Shown: piece by piece, positions 6,374 through 10,230 of the stretch
How positions within the stretch are numbered: position 1 is the first letter of the stretch
How the letters are laid out: the number at the start of each line of letters is the position of its first letter
Assembly (NCBI RefSeq): GCF_934632265.1
Contig: NZ_CAKTYH010000072.1
Coordinates: forward strand, 1-10,230
DNA from: an uncultured Senegalimassilia sp.
Lineage (GTDB): Bacteria > Actinomycetota > Coriobacteriia > Coriobacteriales > Eggerthellaceae
DNA: 10,230 bases
Reading direction: 5' to 3'
Position numbers and translations under genes: made by a program
Notes under the pieces: model-generated
The model's database searches: none
Told to the model about the DNA's origin: nothing
Seen by the model: the letters and a program-made list of their open reading frames with translations, nothing else

Positions 6374-6427
6374 TATCTGCACCATCTATCGTTTATCTGC
6401 ATCATATTGTATTCAATGATGCAGATA
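6374..6427. promoter_or_regulatory. triple 12-bp element upstream of fic, likely operator
   Basis: TATCTGCACCAT (6374-6385) and TATCTGCATCAT (6394-6405) are direct copies with one mismatch, set exactly 20 bp apart. ATGATGCAGATA (6416-6427) is the perfect inverted copy of the second, with a 10-base spacer. The array starts 10 bp upstream of the fic start codon, and the AT-rich spacer holds possible minus-strand -10 elements (TACAAT, TATGAT). The spacing near two helical turns and the overlap with the promoter indicate a binding site for a repressor, most simply the Fic protein's own winged helix. Confidence 0.65.
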
Positions 6428-6445
6428 TATTCCAGATGAGGTTGA

Positions 6446-6523
6446 CTACGCCCCTTTTTTCCTTGTGATGAGCACTGCGTCGCTTTTGAAATCGCTCTTT
6501 TCGTAGGAGAAGGTACGGTACAT
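6446..6523 (-). pseudogene. 25-codon C-terminal gene remnant, possibly methyltransferase
   Basis: On the minus strand the frame ending at TAG 6448-6446 reads MYRTFSYEKSDFKSD followed by AVLITRKKGA. This looks like a real protein end: alternating hydrophobic strands, and good codon choice unlike the flanking frames. It resembles the last beta-hairpin of class I SAM-dependent methyltransferases (pattern F-x-Y-E-K-x-D-x-x-S-D-x-x-L-I-T-R-K), but I cannot name the parent. Upstream of the ATG at 6523 the frame loses protein character, so the rest of the gene has gone. It could instead be a free-standing short peptide gene, though no good ribosome binding site precedes the ATG. Confidence 0.35.
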
Positions 6524-6568
6524 GATGGGCATATGTCCATGTTCTTCAGGAGGATTGCCTTGGTCGCT

Positions 6569-6589
6569 GCTACGATGGCGTAGCCATCG
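6569..6589. repeat. overlapping small hairpins downstream of the EamA gene
   Basis: CGATGGC-GTA-GCCATCG (6573-6589) and GCTACG-ATGG-CGTAGC (6569-6584) are two alternative stems that share bases. A further ATCGC/GCGAT pair lies at 6608-6622. They lie 50-100 bp past the EamA stop on its strand, with no T-run, so they may form a weak transcript end. The rest of 6524-6668 shows no gene. Confidence 0.3.
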
Positions 6590-6668
6590 ATTCGGAAAGT
6601 TCTGCCTATCGCTCGCTGCGATTTGCGTCAAGTTCTCTTTGGCTATCTGCGCCGAGGGCTGTGGGGGC

Positions 6669-7577
6669 TTACGAAACCCGCTTGGGTTCCACCGCCATCG
6701 CCTCTTGCGGGTAGGCCGGGGCATGCAGACGAGGCGGCTCGATGGTGGCGACGAATACGCCGGCCATGATGAGCGCCGCACCCAGGAAGGCGATGGGGGT
6801 CAAGACCTCGCCGACCAGGAAAAACGAGAACACCGCGGAGCAGACCGGCTCGAGCGAGAAGGCGAACCCGGTGGTCTCGGCGGGAACATGCGGCTGCACG
6901 TAAGCCTGGGTGATGAAGCCGTAAGCCGAGCAGATGAGCGCGAGCGCGATGATGACCGTGAGCTCGGTCGGGGTGCTCGGAAGCGTGATGCCGCCGAGCG
7001 TGGCCGCGCCGATGCCCGAGAACAGGCCGGCGAAGGCCAGCTGCCAAACGCCCAAAGCCAGCGGGTCGACCTGTTCGACGAAGCGCTTGCTGATGATGAT
7101 GTGGGCGGCGTAGACGAACGCCGAAAGCAGCATGACGAGCGCGCCGGGGTTGAGGCTGGTGAAGTCGGCGCCCGAGAGCAGCAGCATGCCGCCGGTTACG
7201 ACGGCGGTGCCGAGGAGCACCTTGCGCTCGGGGGCGCGGCGCAGCAGCAGAGCGTTGGCGAACGGCACGATCACGACCGTTAAACTCTGCAAAAAGCCGG
7301 CAGTGGAAGCCGAGGTGAGGCTCGAGCCCAGGCACATGCAGGTGAGCTCGACCGCCATGATGGCGCCGATGACGGCGGCGCGGACGATGAGGTCGCGGTT
7401 GATGCGGAAGGTGCACTTGTGAAAAAGCAGCACGCAGACGATGAAGGCGATGGTGCAGCGCAGCGCGACGATGCTCGTGGCGTTCATGCCGTCCATGCCG
7501 ATCTTCATCAAAGGGTACGAGAAGCCCCATGCGACGGGAACGGAAAACGAGAGCGCGATTGCCTTTTTGCGATCCAT
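6669..7577 (-). CDS. EamA/DMT family transporter
   Basis: An inner-membrane protein of 302 residues with about ten hydrophobic segments, in two EamA repeats (about 5-135 and 148-285), typical of drug/metabolite exporters. Marks of the family: the opening SFSVPVAWGFSYPLMKIG, then ALRCTIAFIVCVLLF in the first repeat. The second repeat has ALVMLLSAFVYAAHII and the signature EPVCSAVFSFFLVGEVLTPI, followed by GAALIMAGVFVA before a short charged tail. Substrates of this family range from amino acids to nucleosides and cannot be told from sequence. ATG 7577 has AAGGAG four bases upstream; a GTG at 7607 is in frame but would place the ribosome site inside the gene. The gene is divergent from a LysR regulator, the usual arrangement in which the LysR protein controls the exporter. 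Confidence 0.92.
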   Translation of the reverse strand: MDRKKAIALSFSVPVAWGFSYPLMKIGMDGMNATSIVALRCTIAFIVCVLLFHKCTFRINRDLIVRAAVIGAIMAVELTCMCLGSSLTSASTAGFLQSLTVVIVPFANALLLRRAPERKVLLGTAVVTGGMLLLSGADFTSLNPGALVMLLSAFVYAAHIIISKRFVEQVDPLALGVWQLAFAGLFSGIGAATLGGITLPSTPTELTVIIALALICSAYGFITQAYVQPHVPAETTGFAFSLEPVCSAVFSFFLVGEVLTPIAFLGAALIMAGVFVATIEPPRLHAPAYPQEAMAVEPKRVS

Positions 7578-7650
7578 GGGACTCCTTTTGTTTCGAAATG
7601 GTTTCACGAAAAGGATTGTGCGCTGCTAAAACGATGTAGTAAAGCGAATG

Positions 7651-7687
7651 TATCTTCAGTATGATTAAGCAATGCTAATAGAAGATA
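7651..7687. promoter_or_regulatory. nested inverted repeats with LysR-type T-N11-A box
   Basis: In the 161-bp gap between the EamA and LysR genes, ATTAAGC-AAT-GCTAAT (7664-7679) is an interrupted dyad containing two T-N11-A frames (7665-7677 and 7666-7678). It is enclosed by TATCTTC (7651-7657) and GAAGATA (7681-7687). Its position 50-90 bp before the LysR start and about 75-110 bp before the EamA start suits the regulatory binding site of a LysR-type protein. Confidence 0.5.
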
Positions 7688-7738
7688 AGCAGGCCGGGGC
7701 AAAACGTATCACGGTCTTTTTTGCCATAGGGGGGCGTT

Positions 7739-8605
7739 ATGTCATCGCGGTATCAGGTCGTTTGCGCGGTGGTCGATCGCGGGAGCCTTAAGGCGGCGGC
7801 AGACGAGCTGGGCTACACGCAAAGCGCGGTCAGCCAGGCGGTCAAGGCGCTCGAACGCGAGCTGGGTACCACGATTTTGGAGCGGGGCAAGCAGGGCGTT
7901 TCGCTTACGCGCGATGGGAAACAGTACCTGCCCTACCTGCGTCAGATCGTGACGGCAGAGGCCGAGCTTGAGGGAAAGCGCCAAGAGCTGCTGGGCTTGT
8001 CTTCGACCGACATCCGCATAGCAACCTTCACCAACGTGAGCCGCACCGTGCTGCCGCGCGTGATCCGCGGCTTCAGCGCCTTGCATCCTGACGTTCACTT
8101 TACCCTTAAGCAGGGCGATTACACGCGCAACGCCCAGTGGGTGCACGACGGCGCGGTCGATTTCTGCTTTACCGCGCGGGGCTTCACGGCGGGTCTTGAC
8201 GAGCGTATGGTCTATCACGACGAGATGGTGGCGCTGGTGCCCTTCGACCATCCGCTGGCCGCCAAAGCGCGGGTAACGCTTGAAGATCTGGCAGCTGAAC
8301 CTTTCCTTTTGCTTGACGAGGGCGAGCAGAGCCTGGTGCTCGATGCGTTTGCCGCCCATGGGCTGCAACCGCGGTTGACGAGCAAGGTGACCGACGACTA
8401 CACCATCATGGCGATGGTCGAGGAGGGCTTGGGCGTCAGCATGCTCTATCGCCGCACCGTGGAGTGCGTGCGCGCCGATATCGAGGTGCTTCCGATTGCG
8501 GCGGCTCCATCGCGCGACGTGGTGGCGGCATGGCGAAGCTGGGATACCATGCCCATCGCCACCAGGAAGTTCATCGATTACATGAGCTCGCATATCGAGG
8601 CTTAG
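7739..8605 (+). CDS. LysR-family transcriptional regulator
   Basis: A 288-residue regulator. The N-terminal winged helix (about 1-60) shows GSLKAAADELGYTQSAVSQAVKALERELG and then LTRDGKQYLPYLRQI leading into the linker helix. The co-inducer domain (about 88-285) has the two-lobed periplasmic-binding-type layout: IRIATFTNVSRTVLPRVIRGF, then the GAVDFCFTA and MVALVPFDHPLA strands, and EEGLGVSMLYRR near residue 230. ATG 7739 follows a G-rich AGGGGGG site. The inducer cannot be told from sequence. It stands back to back with the EamA exporter gene, which it probably controls through the dyad in the shared gap, with likely autoregulation. Confidence 0.94.
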   Translation: MSSRYQVVCAVVDRGSLKAAADELGYTQSAVSQAVKALERELGTTILERGKQGVSLTRDGKQYLPYLRQIVTAEAELEGKRQELLGLSSTDIRIATFTNVSRTVLPRVIRGFSALHPDVHFTLKQGDYTRNAQWVHDGAVDFCFTARGFTAGLDERMVYHDEMVALVPFDHPLAAKARVTLEDLAAEPFLLLDEGEQSLVLDAFAAHGLQPRLTSKVTDDYTIMAMVEEGLGVSMLYRRTVECVRADIEVLPIAAAPSRDVVAAWRSWDTMPIATRKFIDYMSSHIEA

Positions 8606-8716
8606 CCGCTTGCGGTATCGCAAATGGGATTGCCGGCGGATTATGGGATGGTGCGCAGGTTGCCCAATCTGTCCCCAAACGCATAACTGCGCCGCCTGCT
8701 TGGAACGGGGCCGCGG

Positions 8717-9277
8717 TTAAGATGAGCTACGGGAATCGTGACGATTTGATACCGCCAGCAAGCCCCCTTCGGAATAGGCGTTGAGCAGCTCCTGGGCATG
8801 GGCGAACTTAGGGCCTCGTCTCCAGCCGAGCAGGCGGTTGACGGCTAGATTGCCCTGGACGTTGTGGACGAAGAGCAGGAAGGCGTCCTCGCGCGATAAC
8901 CCTGTTTTCTCCATGATCCGGGGAACCATCTGCTCAGCCCCGCGCTCGACGACGCGCTGTGCCACGCGGGCGTACGCATCGTCATCCGAGTAGAGCAGGC
9001 AATAGTCATCGTTTGCCGGCGGGCGCTGGCAGAGGGCCCTCGCCTCCGTTCCTTCGAGCGGGGGCGCCGCCGCCAGGGCCTCGTCGATGAGCGCGTCTAG
9101 AAGCGCGAACTTGTCCTCGTAATGCAGATAGAACGTGCCGCGGTTGATATCGGCGCGGCGGCAGATATCCGCCACCGTCATCTTTGCGAAGCCGGCCTCG
9201 GATAGCAGCGCGAAGAACGCCTCCCGTATGACCGAGAGCGTATAGCGTCGGCGACGATCGATTTTCCCCGCTTCCAT
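8717..9277 (-). CDS. TetR-family transcriptional regulator
   Basis: A 186-residue DNA-binding regulator. After a basic start (KIDRRRR), the TetR helix-turn-helix is clear at about 15-60: SVIREAFFALLSEAGFAKM, TVADICRRADINRGTFYLHY and EDKFALLDALI. The C-terminal ligand domain (about 65-186) is helical and includes REDAFLLFVHNVQGNLAVNRLLGW; its ligand is unknown. ATG 9277 has GGAGG four bases upstream. The frame is open to 9304 but the extension lacks its own site. It is divergent from the Sir2-type gene across 143 bp carrying small dyads and repeats, so it most likely controls that gene and itself. The 111 bases between this stop and the LysR stop (8606-8716) hold only a weak TTGCG-GTAT-CGCAA hairpin. 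Confidence 0.92.
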   Translation of the reverse strand: MEAGKIDRRRRYTLSVIREAFFALLSEAGFAKMTVADICRRADINRGTFYLHYEDKFALLDALIDEALAAAPPLEGTEARALCQRPPANDDYCLLYSDDDAYARVAQRVVERGAEQMVPRIMEKTGLSREDAFLLFVHNVQGNLAVNRLLGWRRGPKFAHAQELLNAYSEGGLLAVSNRHDSRSSS

Positions 9278-9328
9278 GGTTCCTCCAATTGCACCGCCCG
9301 ACAATACCCAGCAGCCGTTCGTTTATCG

Positions 9329-9346
9329 ACAGCGTCTCGAAGCTGT
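9329..9346. promoter_or_regulatory. ACAGC-N8-GCTGT dyad in the TetR/Sir2 gap
   Basis: ACAGC (9329-9333) and GCTGT (9342-9346) form a 5-bp inverted repeat with an 8-base spacer, in the leader of the TetR gene. The downstream half belongs to CTGTTCATT (9343-9351), which recurs exactly at 9391-9399. ATCGACA also occurs twice (9325-9331 and 9364-9370). This suggests repeated operator half-sites. Confidence 0.35.
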
Positions 9347-9380
9347 TCATTGCCCTCACGCAAATCGACATTGATACTGC

Positions 9381-9400
9381 TTATAGACACCTGTTCATTA
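9381..9400. promoter_or_regulatory. imperfect 20-bp dyad before the Sir2-type gene, TetR operator candidate
   Basis: TTATAGACA-CC-TGTTCATTA is an inverted repeat with six of nine positions matching, centred 30 bp before the GTG start. Size and place fit a TetR-family operator over the promoter. ATTATA at 9397-9402 gives a perfect TATAAT on the minus strand, though no matching -35 is seen. Confidence 0.4.
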
Positions 9401-9420
9401 TAGCTGAAAGAGGGTATTGA

Positions 9421-10230
9421 GTGACTCCGTACGAGCAGCTCGTCATCGAGCTTACCAGCCGATCGTTTGCCTATCAGACCGCCTATCGGAACGGCGGCAC
9501 GTCATACGACCTGAGCAATCGCGAGTCCGCTGCCTACAAGCAGGAAATCGAGACTTTTACCCGCATGATCGAGGAAGCCGACTGCGTGCTCGTAGGAGGG
9601 GCCTCCGGGCTCTCGGCGGCGGGCGGCGGCGACTTTTACTACGAGGACAACGCCAGCTTCCGCAAACACTTTGGCAAGTTCGCCGAGCGTTACGGTTTCA
9701 AGGGCGCCTTCGAGGGCTCGTTCTACCGCTGGCCCACCGCTGAGACGCGCTGGGGCTATCTTGCGACGTTCCTCAACACCACGCTCAACGCCCCTCTGCG
9801 CGAGCCCTACAAGGACCTCGACGCCGTTCTTCGCGATAAGGACTTTTTCGTGCTCACCACCAACCAGGACACGCAGTTTGTGAAGATCTACCCTTGGGAA
9901 AAGGTGGCCGAGATTCAAGGCGACCATCGTTTCTTCCAATGCTCCCGCTGCTGCACCGATAGCGTATGGGATGCAACCGAGCCTGTCTCCCGCATGGTCG
10001 AGGCCATGGGGGACGGCCTAGAGGTTCCGACAGAGCTCGTGCCGCGCTGCCAGCACTGCGGGGCCGAGGCGTTCCCCTGGGTTCGCGGCTACGGCAACTT
10101 CCTGCAGGGCGAGCTCTACGAGGAGCAGTACCGCAAGGTCTCCGACTGGCTCGGCGCGCACGCGCAGCAAAAGATCCCTTTCCTTGAACTGGGCGTTGGC
10201 CGCATCACGCCTGTGTTTATCCAGGAGCCG
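9421..10230 (+). CDS. Sir2-family protein resembling class M (ADP-ribosylating) sirtuins, 5' part
   Basis: The 270 residues seen run off the window, probably close to the end of the gene. Features in order: nucleotide-binding GGASGLSAAGG (59-69), where canonical sirtuins have GAGxSxxSG; FRKHFGKFAERYGF, equivalent to the RFxxxFxDFxxKYG stretch of SirTMs; FFVLTTNQD (142-150), matching the sirtuin TxN-D motif; EIQGD (164-168), where deacetylases have the catalytic His in E-L-H-G but SirTMs have Gln; zinc-type pairs C174/C177 (or C178) and C210/C213; and FLELGVGRITP (254-264), nearly identical in pattern to the SirTM C-terminus. These point to protein mono-ADP-ribosylation using NAD rather than deacetylation; this is inferred from the family. 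GTG 9421 is the earliest possible start, because the preceding in-frame codon is TGA; AGAGGG lies six bases upstream. The divergent TetR gene is the likely regulator. Confidence 0.88.
   Translation, partial: MTPYEQLVIELTSRSFAYQTAYRNGGTSYDLSNRESAAYKQEIETFTRMIEEADCVLVGGASGLSAAGGGDFYYEDNASFRKHFGKFAERYGFKGAFEGSFYRWPTAETRWGYLATFLNTTLNAPLREPYKDLDAVLRDKDFFVLTTNQDTQFVKIYPWEKVAEIQGDHRFFQCSRCCTDSVWDATEPVSRMVEAMGDGLEVPTELVPRCQHCGAEAFPWVRGYGNFLQGELYEEQYRKVSDWLGAHAQQKIPFLELGVGRITPVFIQEP

Noticed and set aside
6374..6427. Repeats upstream of fic as a CRISPR array or insertion-sequence end
   Set aside because: The units are only 12 bp, with three copies including one inverted, and no transposase or cas gene is near. 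A promoter operator explains position and form better.
6643..7530. Second minus-strand frame overlapping the EamA gene
   Set aside because: Its translation is dominated by Arg, His and Ala and is not membrane-like. The overlapping frame gives a clear ten-helix transporter.
7742..8623. Minus-strand open frame opposite the LysR gene
   Set aside because: The frame covers the LysR gene almost exactly and has no recognisable domain. It is a shadow of the real coding strand.

Overview
The window is GC-rich DNA with short intergenic gaps and mostly good AGGAG-type ribosome binding sites. The gene set (class I-like hybrid-cluster protein, Nim-like flavoprotein, molybdate/tungstate transport genes with ModD, many one-component regulators) fits an anaerobic actinobacterium, most likely class Coriobacteriia (Eggerthellaceae-like). 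That assignment is inferred from protein flavour and composition only.

Layout. (1) 1-1449, plus strand: the 3' part of an oxyanion ABC-transporter ATPase with an apparent frameshift at the window edge, then modD, i.e. the tail of a molybdate/tungstate uptake operon. (2) 1450-1714: no intact gene. It holds two strong hairpins and a decayed minus-strand C-terminus of a VOC/glyoxalase-type gene with a TGA inside the conserved motif. (3) 1715-4034: a Crp/Fnr-family regulator (minus) divergent from hcp (plus). The short shared gap has a perfect TGTAG-GTT-CTACA dyad placed about where a class II activator would sit for hcp. A large hairpin follows hcp. (4) 4217-5179, plus: a Nim/PPOX-type flavoprotein and a DUF5655 protein. 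(5) 5290-6363, minus: a class II Fic AMPylator-type protein with a C-terminal winged helix, preceded by three copies of a 12-bp element (one direct pair plus an inverted copy) that looks like an operator. (6) 6364-6668: that operator, a 25-codon C-terminal gene remnant and small hairpins. (7) 6669-8605: an EamA/DMT exporter (minus) divergent from a LysR regulator (plus), a classic regulator-target pair with a T-N11-A dyad between them. (8) 8717-end: a TetR regulator (minus) divergent from a Sir2-family protein (plus, running off the window) that resembles the class M, ADP-ribosylating sirtuins (SirTM), with Gln where canonical deacetylases have the catalytic His.

How the genes work together: the window is a set of small regulator-plus-target modules. 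The hcp block looks like a nitrosative-stress response (NO or hydroxylamine detoxification under a Crp/Fnr sensor), possibly extended by the nitro-reducing-type flavoprotein downstream. The molybdate/tungstate block supplies a cofactor metal. The Fic and SirTM-like genes would both put nucleotide-derived groups on proteins, so two post-translational modification enzymes, each with its own local control, lie within about 3 kb. The SirTM-like gene with its TetR partner is the most interesting item. What follows it beyond the window decides whether it is a known GcvH-L/macrodomain operon or something new.
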